64,000 nt of DNA, taken from contig JAYKYS010000010.1 in NCBI GenBank assembly GCA_036924285.1, positions 7,936,001 to 8,000,000 on the forward strand, read 5' to 3'. Below, piece after piece: positions 44,842-56,391 of the stretch (position 1 is the stretch's first letter; each line of letters opens with the position of its first letter). A program made the position numbers and the translations under genes. The DNA is from Asterella californica (Eukaryota > Streptophyta > Marchantiopsida > Marchantiales > Aytoniaceae). The notes under the pieces are model-generated. The model was given only the letters and a program-made list of their open reading frames with translations, searched no databases and was not told the origin of the DNA.

Positions 44842-47800
44842 ATGGATCGCAAGAGCGGAGCTGCTGCTGCTGCCTCTGGGACTGGAGCATCAACGTCTAC
44901 TGCTGCACCGTCAACTGCACCTGCGTCTTCTACAGCGACATCTGCATCTGGTCTGGACACGGCTGAGATCTTGAAGACGCTTGCGGCTCTAGTCCAACAA
45001 CATCCGATCGTTGGAGGGGGTGAGTTAAAATCCACCAAGGCTTTGCAAGCGATAGTGAATAGGTGTGGAAGGTTTGAAGGTAGAGATATTTCTAGATATC
45101 TGCGTGAGTATAGAGGAGAGATGGAGCTGGTTAGGGTTACTGATGCGGAGATGATAGCAAGTTTTGAGTTAGCTGTCATTCCTGAGTTGCGAGACCAAGT
45201 TAAGGATGTACAGAGAAGAAATCTTGGAATCTGGATGAGTTTTGAGCGATCTCTTCGAGAGGAGTTTCTTGAGGAGGATTCAGAGAGAGTTACTAGAAGG
45301 ACATTTCTAGACTGGATTGAGCAGCAACCTGGTCTTGGTAGGCCTTGGTTGAGAGCTGTGCGCACCACTGATAGGTGGCACAAGGGATATTTACGGATTG
45401 GGCCTAGAGATCATAGAGTGATAGTTCCTCTCTCGGGTGTTGGAGTTGTGACTTCTGACTCTGATAGACCCACTAGTGACTACTGGGAATCTGATACGGA
45501 GGACGATCAGAGTGTCTCAGAAGTAGATACCGGAGATTCTTACGATCAAGAATCCTCGTCTGAGGACGAAGGATGTGGTCGAGATGAATCATTACATCAG
45601 CTTAGTGCTATTGACTTGTTGCCTCGACCAGCAGTGGAGAAAGATCCTGACAAAGAAGAGTTGAGTGAGGCAGAGATTGTGAGAAGACTCTCTACCTTGA
45701 AGTTTGGTATCAATGTCACTCAAGAGGAGAAAAGTAGATTCCTAGATATATTTCGAAAATATATCCATGTGTTTGCTTTCAGCTACAAGGATTTGAAGGA
45801 GGTGACTCTCGAGACTCATCGAATCGAATTGGAGGAGCACGCAAGACCAGTTCGACAGAAGCAGAGAAGGGTCAATCCCACAACGGCAATGATGGTCAAG
45901 GAGGAGATAGACAAGTTGAAGGAGGCAAGTTTCATCTATGAGGTGGAGAACTCAGAATGGGTTTCACCCATTGTGATTGTCAAGAAGAAGAATGGTAAGC
46001 TGCGAGTGTGCATAGACTATAAGAAGCTGAATGCAGTTACCAAGAAGGACTATTATCCTCTACCATTTATAGATGAGATTTTGGAGGAAGTTGCCGGTCA
46101 TGAGTGGTACAGCTTTGGTGATGGTTATAGTGGATACAACCAGATCAAGATAGCACAGGAGTACCAGCAGTTGACTACTTTCACTACTCCTTGGGGAACA
46201 TTTGCATTTCGAGTGATGTCATTCGACTGTGTAATGCTCCGGCCACGTTTCAGAGGTTCATGAACAAGGTGTTCGAACCATTCATAGGAAAGTTTGTTCG
46301 TGATTTCATTGATGATTTCTGTGTGTACGGAAGAAAGGAGGACCACTTTGATCATGTGATCAAAGTTCTGCAGCGGTTGGAGCAAGCTAACGCTTCTCTG
46401 AATCCAGAGAAGTGCATCTTTGGCTGCGAAGAAGGTCTGCTGTTAGGGCACATCATTTCCAAGAATGGGATTGCGGTAGATCCTGAGAAGGTGAAGAAGA
46501 TTGTGGATCTTCCATTTCCGATCAACTTGACAAAGTTGAGGCAGTTTCTTGGCATGGTTGGATATTATCGTAGGTTTGTCTTTTCCTTCTCAAACAAAGC
46601 AATAGCTTTGACTATGTACATGAAGAAGGGAGTTGATTTTGACTTGATAGTGCATGATCAGAAGGCAAAGGAAGCATTTGAGGAGCTGAAAAAGGCATTG
46701 GTGACAGCTCCTATACTTGCTAAACCTGAGTGGAGTAAAGCATTTATTCTGTATACGGATGCCTCCAATGTAGCAATCGGATGTACATTAAGTCAGCTAG
46801 ATGGAGATGGGCATGATCATCCTATAGCTTATGCTAGTAGGCAGATGGTTCCAGCGGAGAAGAATTACTCCGTGACTGAACGAGAAGGATTAGCGGTGAT
46901 CTTTGGATTGAAGAAATTCCGACATTACTTGCTAGGAGGGAAATTTTCCATAGTCACAGATCACAAGGCTTTAAAGTATATCTTTAATAAGCCTAATGCC
47001 GAAGGTCGTATTGCTCGTTGGAAGATCCTTCTAACAGAATACGATTATGTGATCGAAGATAGACCCGGGAAAAAGCATGCGAATGCTGATCTTTTGTCGA
47101 GGGCTTATGATGATGAGGGAGAAGAACCATTTGACGATTCGTTTCCAGACGAGCATCTGATGACCATCACAAGCATTGAGGAGATACCGGACGAGTATAA
47201 GGAAATCTGGAGTTTCCTTGCAGATGGCTCTTTTCCGGAAGGTATGCATACCCGAGAACGTAACGCGTTGATCAAGAGATGCAAACCTTACACCATGGTA
47301 GAGAGAATTCTGTTTCATCAAGGAGCAGATGGGTTACTAAGGAGAGCAGTTGGTCAGAAGGAGGCATTCAAGCTAATGCACGAGTTTCACGACGGAACTG
47401 TTTGCGGAGGTCACTTTGCTGGTAAGATAACAGCCTTCAAGATTTTGGATGCGGGTTACCACTGGAGAGGGATTTTCAAAGAGTGTTTAGACTATTGCAA
47501 AACTTGTGACGTATGTCAAGCATTTGCTCTGAAGTCTACTAGAACACCTCCGTTAAGATCAATTCCCGTGTTAGGACCATTTGAGAAGTGGGGTATTGAC
47601 TTTGTAGGTCCTCTTAATAAGACACCTCGAGGCAATAGATACATTGTAGTCGCCACTGACTATTGTACCAAGTGGGTAGAGGCTAGACCTTTGAGAGAGA
47701 CCAATGAAACAGAAGTCGGTAGATTCTTATGGGAGAGGATCATCACAAGATTTGGATGTCCGTTAGAGTTGGTCTCAGATAGAGGAGGAGAGTTTGTAGG

Positions 47801-48497
47801 GAGCATGACTACTGCTATGCTACAACACTTTTCTATCAAGCCACGAGTAACGACCTCATACAAACCAAATGCTAATGGTCTTGCGGAGAAGACCAATCGT
47901 ACACTTTGTATGATGCTCGCCAAAGATGCTGGTGTTGAGACTGCGAAACATACTTGGGATAAGAGGCTACATGCCATCTTATGGGAGTATCGAACGACAA
48001 CAAAGACTTCTACTGGGTACTCCCCATTTCGACTGGTTTATGGAGTGGAGTCCAAGTTGCCGATCCAATTCGAATTGGATACTTTTCAAACTATTCAACG
48101 AAAGTTGAAGAGGTCGAGAGGAGAAGACGTGGTCAGATCAAGAAGGGAGCAACTCATGGAGTTGGAAGAGACCCGAGCGGTAGCAATGATCCGGATGGAA
48201 CGAGCTCAGGCGTATCAAAAGAAGAGTTACGACAAACGGTTGGGCAAGAGGGAGGTAAAACCTTTTCAAGTCGGAGATTGGGTTATGTTGTATGATGCTA
48301 TCAGATTCAAGAGGGCTAGGAAGAAGTTTCTTCCGAGATATTTTGGTCCTTTTGTTGTAGATAAGGTGTGGAGCAACTTCACATATGACCTTCAGGAGTT
48401 GGGAGGAAGGAGATTCGATCGGGTCAACCATCACAAGTTGAAGTTGTTTCATCGACGGAAGTTCTCTCTTCACTCCGAGGACGGAGCGAAAATTTAG
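44842..48497 (+). pseudogene. Chimeric gene: E Gag fused in frame to I protease tail-RT-RNaseH-IN
   Basis: The ATG at 44842 opens an E-type Gag (TAEILKTLAALVQQ, STKALQAIVNRCGRF, ELRDQVKDVQRR, RTFLDWIEQQPG) of 165 codons. From 45337 the sequence is that of element I at 53217 onward (GRPWLRAVRTTDRW), and the reading frame is kept. The join skips E's zinc knuckle and protease and I's Gag and protease core, so the fusion has no protease catalytic Asp. RT, RNase H and integrase of I follow. A one-base deletion near 46225 (ATTCGACTG for ATTCGGACTG) shifts the frame in RT before FIDD. Otherwise this copy is almost identical to the pol at 53217-56378. Confidence 0.9.
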
Positions 48498-48498
48498 T

Positions 48499-48510
48499 CC
48501 GGGGGTAAAA
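48499..48510 (+). other. Polypurine tract of element I
   Basis: CCGGGGGTAAAA lies directly before LTR1. It occurs again at 56380-56391 before LTR2. Confidence 0.7.
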
Positions 48511-49447
48511 TGAAACGACCTATGTTACACATAGGAAGTTTGTCTATTAGTAAGGTGTTTAGTTCTAACTAAGTGTTGAGAATGTTTATTTGCTGCCAAA
48601 GTACTTTTAGGAGATATCAAGTTAGTCATGACTAGCTAAAAGTTAGTCATGACTAGCTAAAAGTTAGTTATGGTTAAACTTAGCTGTACTTTTGGCAGAA
48701 TTCAGATATTTGCTAAAGAGTGAGCACTACTATCTTGTCATCTTGTCTAAAAGGTAGAAAGGGGGTGGAAAGTATCCCTTATCTCCTTTTTGACTTGATA
48801 TTAGTGGTTGGATTAAAGTTGTGGACTTTGTGGGCATTAAAAACAAGAAGAGATTCCACATGTTTCCTTTTTAGTGAGTCCTAGTGTAGAGGGGGGGTGG
48901 AAATTCGAGATTCCTTGAGAATATTCCAGAATCCTTCTAGAAGTTGTTGACTTTGAAGGAATAAGCCCATGTGAAAAGGTAAAAAGCCCATGTGATCAAT
49001 GCTTTTACCTTAAGTAATATCTTAGTAAAACCCGGTAAAAGTAGTTACGGCTGAGTTACCGGAGGGTACCAAAGTAAAAACCTAGAATGTATAAATAGAG
49101 GAGTAGAGAAGAGCTCCTCATCCTTGTTTTCACATCGTCGTAATGACAACTTGAGTAATATAGAGAGTGTGGGATATTTTTAGCATGTGAGAACTTGAGA
49201 GACGTCGTTAGAATGGAGGATTTTAGTGGATGAGATTATGGAGATTTTAGTTGATAAGTTTGTGGGTGTATGAATGAGAGTGAACTTAGCATTTTTCCCT
49301 TCAAGATTCATGGTGTGCTTCCATCAAAGCCATCAGAGGTGACCCCTGAGTGAGAGACAGGCCCGACAGTTGCAGATTCGTGGATGACGATCGTGGAGGT
49401 TGAGAGATCCGGGGGTAGTTGATCGTTAGGACCGCGGAGGGTTTACA
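48511..49447 (+). repeat. LTR1 of element I (937 bp)
   Basis: It starts TGAAACGACC (LTR2 has TGTAACGACC) and ends GGGTTTACA. It has a perfect 21-bp tandem duplication (ACTAGCTAAAAGTTAGTCATG) near 48630-48670 that LTR2 lacks. Otherwise it differs from LTR2 by only a few bases. It serves as 3' LTR of the chimeric copy and 5' LTR of the first full unit. Confidence 0.9.
49090..49098 (+). promoter_or_regulatory. TATA box of element I LTR
   Basis: TATAAATAG is a near-ideal TATA box about 360 bp before the LTR end. It is repeated at 56950-56958 in LTR2. Transcription would start about 30 bases downstream. Confidence 0.65.
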
Positions 49448-49451
49448 TTTT

Positions 49452-49468
49452 TGGTTCCGTTGCCGGGA
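49452..49468 (+). other. Primer-binding site of element I
   Basis: TGGTTCCGTTGCCGGGA lies four bases after the LTR. It resembles the plant tRNA-Asp-type site (TGGCGCCGTTGCCGGGGA from memory) with two changes near the start and a one-base difference at the end. It is repeated at 57312-57328. Confidence 0.65.
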
Positions 49469-49493
49469 CCTCACTTGAAGGGATCGTTGAACG

Positions 49494-49664
49494 ATGTTTA
49501 GAGTTCAGTTCTATATTCGACAAAAAGAGATTATGAGAGAGCACATGGAGAGAACGTTGAGAGGAGAGAGAGCTAACGCGATGTTAGCAACGTTAGAACC
49601 TTTCGTGTATCCCGTAGTGATATATGACGCGTTCGAAGTCATTCTTTACATCTTGTTCACTTAG
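49494..49664 (+). CDS. Small pre-gag ORF I1, relative of B1/B2
   Basis: The ORF has 56 codons and starts 46 bases after the LTR, making it the first ORF of the element I transcript. After RVQFYI and a charged stretch it reads PFVYPVVIYD and ends YILFT at the stop. Length, order and the P..PxVxYD core match ORFs B1, B2 and I2. The ATG is the first one after the primer site. Function is unknown. It is identical in the next unit (57354-57524). Confidence 0.5.
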   Translation: MFRVQFYIRQKEIMREHMERTLRGERANAMLATLEPFVYPVVIYDAFEVILYILFT

Positions 49665-50335
49665 AAAGGGTTTGAGGAGAGTTGAAAGAAGGTGCAACAA
49701 GAGTTGTAGAGAAAGGAGGAGAGAAAAGTTATTAGAGGAGAGAAATTTGTGAGTTTAGAAATTCTGCTCTCTGGAAAATTTGTACAGTCGCTGTCAACTT
49801 TTCTGTGAATTTTATTTTCCTGTGAAACTTTCCAGTGTTTTAGATTGGCTGATAACCTATCTAAGACAAAAGAAATCATAGGAAAAGGTGGTCTAGAGAG
49901 GGAGCAATGATTTTTCAAAGTTGAGGGGGTCTATTCGTGAGAGTTGAGGAATTCTGTTCTCTGGAAAAAGTTTACAGTCAGTGCCAGATTTTCTGTGAAT
50001 TTTATTTTCCTGAGAAACTTTCCAGTGTTTTAGAGTGGCTGATAAGCTATCCAGGACAAAAGAAATCATGAGAAGATGAGGTCTGAAGAGGGAGAAAGGA
50101 TTTTTCAAAGTGGAGGGGGTTGACAACCATGAGGGAAGTGAAAATATACAAATTTCAGTTCTCTGAAAATTTGTACAGTCATCACCATCTCTTCTGATTA
50201 GGGAAGTTTCTGTTGAAACTTCATGATTTAGTAGCTTGGAGGTTGAGCTACTGCAGATCACAAAAATCTTGGAGAGATCTCTTACCAACTAAGAGATATA
50301 CGTTTCGGCATACAAGGAGGTCTTGAAGATACGTC
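49665..50335 (+). repeat. Leader of element I with 190-bp direct repeats
   Basis: No gene is supported. Two similar units start at 49761 and 49951 (ATTCTG(C/T)TCTCTGGAAAA, later TTTCCAGTGTTTTAGA and GACAAAAGAAATCAT). A partial third unit starts near 50152. Confidence 0.75.
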
Positions 50336-50653
50336 ATGGGGAATCCAGTTCGAATGACGAGGTGGAAGAAGAGACGTTTAGGAGTTCGAACAGAGACGGA
50401 GAAGCCCAACTTAAGTATAGATGAGTTACGAACACGCATCTATAGCACTTGGGGTGCTCTCTTTACCCTATACGAAGAAGCTTCCGCGACCATTGGCACA
50501 GATTTGAAGAAAGTCGAGTTTAAAGCATCATTCACTATGGAGGCCACGAATGCTCCTGGTGAAATAGAGTTGGATCCTTACAAGAGTGAGTTCAAGATGT
50601 CTGTAGTGATGAGTACAAACGAGGGTGAGGAGGATCATATCTTCGATAGTTAA
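50336..50653 (+). CDS. Pre-gag ORF of element I, 105 codons, unknown
   Basis: The ATG at 50336 starts a basic N-terminus (RMTRWKKRRLGVR) followed by an acidic C-terminal half. It is open and identical in both units. No domain is recognised. A basic start and acidic end would suit a nucleic-acid-binding accessory protein, but that is only a guess. Confidence 0.4.
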   Translation: MGNPVRMTRWKKRRLGVRTETEKPNLSIDELRTRIYSTWGALFTLYEEASATIGTDLKKVEFKASFTMEATNAPGEIELDPYKSEFKMSVVMSTNEGEEDHIFDS

Positions 50654-50791
50654 TTTTAGACTGGATTTTATTTCGTGTATATCATGTATAATACACGATT
50701 TCCAATATAAAGCTCGGAAGAGTTAAGAAAGTGATGTAGAATTATTTTCCTCTATGATATTTTGTCCACTTAATGGTTGAGAAGGTGCAAC

Positions 50792-51268
50792 ATGAGTGGA
50801 AATTCAAAAGATTGGAAAGTTAGACTTAGAAACCTTCCTCAAGGTTTAGATGTCATAGTAAGTGTCGGAGAAAGTTCGAGAGAGATTATCGTCGAGTTTG
50901 AAAACCCTAGTACTAAACCTCAAGTAGAATCTCCGAGGAGAAGAGTAGAAACCGACTTGTGGTGTTATTTCTGTAGAGGGTTGGGACATAAAGTAGTGAA
51001 TTGTCCAACTAGAATCAGAACCGAGAGAGCTAAAGGGAAGCGAGAGTTTACTGATTTGAGTCTTCGAGTGGGTCCATCGTCACCAGCGCCAATTCATCTT
51101 CTAGGCGAAGATCCTTGTCCAAGTTGTGGAGTGGGTGATCTATCAAGAGGACACAAGTGCGTCGATGTGGCCGCCCTACTTACGTCCGTAGTCGAGAAGT
51201 TGGACGAGACTCAAAGAGCTGAGACGGAGAAGTTGTCGACTTCAAAGGAGGACTCGGCTGAGTTGTGA
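50792..51268 (+). CDS. Pre-gag zinc-knuckle ORF of element I, 158 codons
   Basis: The ATG at 50792 follows a stop-rich spacer. The protein has a beta-rich start (WKVRLRNLPQGLDVIVSVGE), a CCHC zinc knuckle CYFCRGLGHKVVNC (CX2CX4HX4C), a basic stretch and a second Cys cluster, CPSCGVGDLSRGHKC. Such knuckles bind nucleic acid in Gag proteins, but this ORF is separate from and upstream of Gag, which has its own knuckle. Its TGA stop (51266-51268) overlaps the ATG of I2 as TGATG. It is identical in the next unit. Confidence 0.6.
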   Translation: MSGNSKDWKVRLRNLPQGLDVIVSVGESSREIIVEFENPSTKPQVESPRRRVETDLWCYFCRGLGHKVVNCPTRIRTERAKGKREFTDLSLRVGPSSPAPIHLLGEDPCPSCGVGDLSRGHKCVDVAALLTSVVEKLDETQRAETEKLSTSKEDSAEL

Positions 51269-51432
51269 TGGAGATCGTCATTCGGATGGTGGAGAAGGCG
51301 GTGATGCGACTCAGACTCATGATTACCTTGGGAGAAGAGATGGCACAAGAGGTGTTGTTACAACCATTTCCTTTCATTTTACCTATGGTAGATTATTCGC
51401 GAATGGAATTGGTGATGTTCGTACTCTTTTAG
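51268..51432 (+). CDS. Small pre-gag ORF I2, overlaps stop of zinc-knuckle ORF
   Basis: The ORF has 54 codons, and its start shares a base with the previous stop (TGATG). It reads EIVIRMVEK, then TLGEEMAQEV, then PFILPMVDYS and the tail ELVMFVLF at the stop. It follows B1 closely in spacing and hydrophobic pattern. Gag starts 50 bases after its stop. Function is unknown. Confidence 0.5.
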   Translation: MEIVIRMVEKAVMRLRLMITLGEEMAQEVLLQPFPFILPMVDYSRMELVMFVLF

Positions 51433-51481
51433 CGAGTAGTTATTGCACGACGATTAGAAGAGTAGAAAGAGTAGTTACAAG

Positions 51482-54400
51482 ATGGGAAAGCTACCCGTGT
51501 TTCATGGGAAGGACAATGAAGATGTAGAACCATTTGTTCGAGACTTCAAAAGAGGTTGCATCGGAAACAACGTGAGAAGGAAGGAAGAATGGGTGTTGTT
51601 ACTGCCAGAGTTTTTAGAAGATTTTGCTCTTACGTGGTATGAAGACCGAGTGAAGAGCCAGACACCTGGTGCAGTTGAAGACACATGGGAGACGTTGAGT
51701 AATGCACTCATCGAAGAATTTCTCCCAGAAGAGAGTTATGAGAAGCTCATGGTGGAGCTTACTCATTTGAGGCAACGGGACGACGAGAAAGTTCGGCAGT
51801 ATGCCGAAAGGGTGGATAAGTTGGAGCAACGGTTTCGGACGGTCTTACGGAAGAGTGGAGACAATGTGGAGTTAACGATGGCGGGGATTGGAGCAGTGTT
51901 GACCAAGAACTTGGTGGGAGGGTTGAGGCCTTCAATTCGAACCCAAGTGAGGTACGAGAAGCCAGCAACCAAAGCGGAGGCCATCAAGATAGCGACAAAT
52001 ATGGAAGAGAGTTTGGATGAAGGAGATATCATCCAACCTCATCATGCTGCTCTGGTGTCAACTCCGATTCTTGGTGTAGTCACAACGATCGCACCTGCAC
52101 CATCACAATTGGTGATTGCTTCAACGTCAGCTCCTACTCCAACGGTGGTGTCAAGACCGGTTGTCCCAACAACGATGTCTACTGCCACCTCTGATTTTCA
52201 TGCCGAGCTGAAGAGCATCACCGATACTCTTGCGGATCTCAAGATAAACGTGGTACAGTTACGAGAATGGAGGAACAAAGGTGGAGGAGGAGGTCAAAGA
52301 GGTTACGACAACAATCCCAACCGAGGAAATCAAGGTAACTTTGGAGGTAACCAAGGTAACTTTGGAGGAATCACTTGTTGGACGTGTGGAGGTTCTCATT
52401 TCCAGCGAAATTGTCCTAACAACGGAGCAAGAGGTGCCGAAGCGGTTAGAATGAATGTGGGTGGAGGAAATCCATCACAAGGACGAGACAAGGGGGTGGC
52501 TACTATCGATGTCGTGCGAGATCCCATCTACGAGAAAGGAGAGAGTTCAAACTCTTCTCATGCACCGGTGGAGCTTTTAGCTCAAGAAAGGAAAAGAACT
52601 CGATTTTCTGATGAACCGGTTTTCATGGAGGAGTCAGCAAGTAGAAGTACTCGTTCGAGTAATGTTTCGAGTACACCAAGGGAGCCAAGAAGGAAGCTGG
52701 GGATGGCGGATTTCACCATTTCATCTTCCCAAGCGGGATATGATGTGGTTGAAGATGTGGGTGCTCAGAAAGCCAACATCACTGTTGGACAACTGATTGC
52801 ACTTAATCCCAGCTTACGAAGGGAACTCAGAGGAGGACTGAGTTCGAAGAGAAGCAAGAAGAAGAAACCCAAGAGCAAGACATCAAAGTCAGTGGGAGTT
52901 GGTGTGGTGGATGTGCATGCTTCAGAGGTATGCACTAGGGCTTCAACGATTGAAGTCCGGTTGAATGGTCACTACGTCTCTGACGTATTGGTGGATGGAG
53001 GGTCGGCTGTAAACGCCATATCGGAGAGGTTGATGAAGAAGTTGGGGATGGAACCAACTCCCACTGACTCGCCCGGCTAGCATTGTTGTGGGGATGGCTA
53101 ACAAGCAACGGGTAAGACCTCTTGGTGTGTTAGAGAAGGTGGTCGTGTCTGTGATGGGAGTTCAAACATTGATGTCCTTTCAAGTGTTAAAGGACTCTAG
53201 TTATGATTTGCTCCTAGGTAGGCCTTGGTTGAGAGCTGTGCGCACCACTGATAGGTGGCACAAGGGATATTTACGGATTGGGCCTAGAGATCATAGAGTG
53301 ATAGTTCCTCTCTCGGGTGTTGGAGTTGTGACTTCTGACTCTGATAGACCCACTAGTGACTACTGGGAATCTGATACGGAGGACGATCAGAGTGTCTCAG
53401 AAGTAGATACCGGAGATTCTTACGATCAAGAATCCTCGTCTGAGGACGAAGGATGTGGTCGAGATGAATCATTACATCAGCTTAGTGCTATTGACTTGTT
53501 GCCTCGACCAGCAGTGGAGAAAGATCCTGACAAAGAAGAGTTGAGTGAGGCAGAGATTGTGAGAAGACTCTCTACCTTGAAGTTTGGTATCAATGTCACT
53601 CAAGAGGAGAAAAGTAGATTCCTAGATATATTTCGAAAATATATCCATGTGTTTGCTTTCAGCTACAAGGATTTGAAGGAGGTGACTCTCGAGACTCATC
53701 GAATCGAATTGGAGGAGCACGCAAGACCAGTTCGACAGAAGCAGAGAAGGGTCAATCCCACAACGGCAATGATGGTCAAGGAGGAGATAGACAAGTTGAA
53801 GGAGGCAAGTTTCATCTATGAGGTGGAGAACTCAGAATGGGTTTCACCCATTGTGATTGTCAAGAAGAAGAATGGTAAGCTGCGAGTGTGCATAGACTAT
53901 AAGAAGCTGAATGCAGTTACCAAGAAGGACTATTATCCTCTACCATTTATAGATGAGATTTTGGAGGAAGTTGCCGGTCATGAGTGGTACAGCTTTGGTG
54001 ATGGTTATAGTGGATACAACCAGATCAAGATAGCACAGGAGTACCAGCAGTTGACTACTTTCACTACTCCTTGGGGAACATTTGCATTTCGAGTGATGTC
54101 ATTCGGACTGTGTAATGCTCCGGCCACGTTTCAGAGGTTCATGAACAAGGTGTTCGAACCATTCATAGGAAAGTTTGTTCGTGATTTCATTGATGATTTC
54201 TGTGTGTACGGAAGAAAGGAGGACCACTTTGATCATGTGATCAAAGTTCTGCAGCGGTTGGAGCAAGCTAACGCTTCTCTGAATCCAGAGAAGTGCATCT
54301 TTGGCTGCGAAGAAGGTCTGCTGTTAGGGCACATCATTTCCAAGAATGGGATTGCGGTAGATCCTGAGAAGGTGAAGAAGATTGTGGATCTTCCATTTCC

Positions 54401-56378
54401 GATCAACTTGACAAAGTTGAGGCAGTTTCTTGGCATGGTTGGATATTATCGTAGGTTTGTCTTTTCCTTCTCAAACAAAGCAATAGCTTTGACTATGTAC
54501 ATGAAGAAGGGAGTTGATTTTGACTTGATAGTGCATGATCAGAAGGCAAAGGAAGCATTTGAGGAGCTGAAAAAGGCATTGGTGACAGCTCCTATACTTG
54601 CTAAACCTGAGTGGAGTAAAGCATTTATTCTGTATACGGATGCCTCCAATGTAGCAATCGGATGTACATTAAGTCAGCTAGATGGAGATGGGCATGATCA
54701 TCCTATAGCTTATGCTAGTAGGCAGATGGTTCCAGCGGAGAAGAATTACTCCGTGACTGAACGAGAAGGATTAGCGGTGATCTTTGGATTGAAGAAATTC
54801 CGACATTACTTGCTAGGAGGGAAATTTTCCATAGTCACAGATCACAAGGCTTTAAAGTATATCTTTAATAAGCCTAATGCCGAAGGTCGTATTGCTCGTT
54901 GGAAGATCCTTCTAACAGAATACGATTATGTGATCGAAGATAGACCCGGGAAAAAGCATGCGAATGCTGATCTTTTGTCGAGGGCTTATGATGATGAGGG
55001 AGAAGAACCATTTGACGATTCGTTTCCAGACGAGCATCTGATGACCATCACAAGCATTGAGGAGATACCGGACGAGTATAAGGAAATCTGGAGTTTCCTT
55101 GCAGATGGCTCTTTTCCGGAAGGTATGCATACCCGAGAACGTAACGCGTTGATCAAGAGATGCAAACCTTACACCATGGTAGAGGGAATTCTGTTTCATC
55201 AAGGAGCAGATGGGTTACTAAGGAGAGCAGTTGGTCAGAAGGAGGCATTCAAGCTAATGCACGAGTTTCACGACGGAACTGTTTGCGGAGGTCACTTTGC
55301 TGGTAAGATAACAGCCTTCAAGATTTTGGATGCGGGTTACCACTGGAGAGGGATTTTCAAAGAGTGTTTAGACTATTGCAAAACTTGCGACGTATGTCAA
55401 GCATTTGCTCTGAAGTCTACTAGAACACCTCCGTTAAGATCAATTCCCGTGTTAGGACCATTTGAGAAGTGGGGTATTGACTTTGTAGGTCCTCTTAATA
55501 AGACACCTCGAGGCAATAGATACATTGTAGTCGCCACTGACTATTGTACCAAGTGGGTAGAGGCTAGACCTTTGAGAGAGACCAATGAAACAGAAGTCGG
55601 TAGATTCTTATGGGAGAGGATCATCACAAGATTTGGATGTCCGTTAGAGTTGGTCTCAGATAGAGGAGGAGAGTTTGTAGGGAGCATGACTACTGCTATG
55701 CTACAACACTTTTCTATCAAGCCACGAGTAACGACCTCATACAAACCAAATGCTAATGGTCTTGCGGAGAAGACCAATCGTACACTTTGTATGATGCTCG
55801 CCAAAGATGCTGGTGTTGAGACTGCGAAACATACTTGGGATAAGAGGCTACATGCCATCTTATGGGAGTATCGAACGACAACAAAGACTTCTACTGGGTA
55901 CTCCCCATTTCGACTGGTTTATGGAGTGGAGTCCAAGTTGCCGATCCAATTCGAATTGGATACTTTTCAAACTATTCAACGAAAGTTGAAGAGGTCGAGA
56001 GGAGAAGACGTGGTCAGATCAAGAAGGGAGCAACTCATGGAGTTGGAAGAGACCCGAGCGGTAGCAATGATCCGGATGGAACGAGCTCAGGCGTATCAAA
56101 AGAAGAGTTACGACAAACGGTTGGGCAAGAGGGAGGTAAAACCTTTTCAAGTCGGAGATTGGGTTATGTTGTATGATGCTATCAGATTCAAGAGGGCTAG
56201 GAAGAAGTTTCTTCCGAGATATTTTGGTCCTTTTGTTGTAGATAAGGTGTGGAGCAACTTCACATATGACCTTCAGGAGTTGGGAGGAAGGAGATTCGAT
56301 CGGGTCAACCATCACAAGTTGAAGTTGTTTCATCGACGGAAGTTCTCTCTTCACTCCGAGGACGGAGCGAAAATTTAG
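51482..56378 (+). pseudogene. Gag-Pol of element I, unit 1 (10-bp insertion)
   Basis: The ATG at 51482 opens Gag (TWYEDRVKS, ALIEEFLPEESYEKL, RQYAERVDKLEQRF), a Gly/Asn-rich spacer, and a knuckle CWTCGGSHFQRNC (CX2CX3HX4C, one residue shorter than usual, Cys at residue 299). The protease has VLVDGGSAVNAIS (Asp 505). RT has FIDD (near 54187), RNase H has YTDASNVAIG and VTDHKALKYI, and integrase has HDGTVCGGH/CDVC, GIDFVGP, VSDRGGEF and NGLAEKTNR. There is no chromodomain. A 10-bp insertion at 53061-53070, absent in unit 2, stops the ORF just after the protease Asp region. The rest of Pol continues open from 53088. Confidence 0.95.
53061..53070 (+). other. 10-bp insertion breaking Gag-Pol of unit 1
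   Basis: CCACTGACTC is present here and absent at the aligned site in unit 2 (60921). It changes frame and leads to TAG at 53078-53080. Confidence 0.9.
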
Positions 56379-56391
56379 TCCGGGGGTAAAA

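Noticed and set aside
54233..55858. Conserved antisense ORFs opposite element I pol
   Set aside because: They repeat in every unit only because pol is near-identical; they are shadows of the coding frame.
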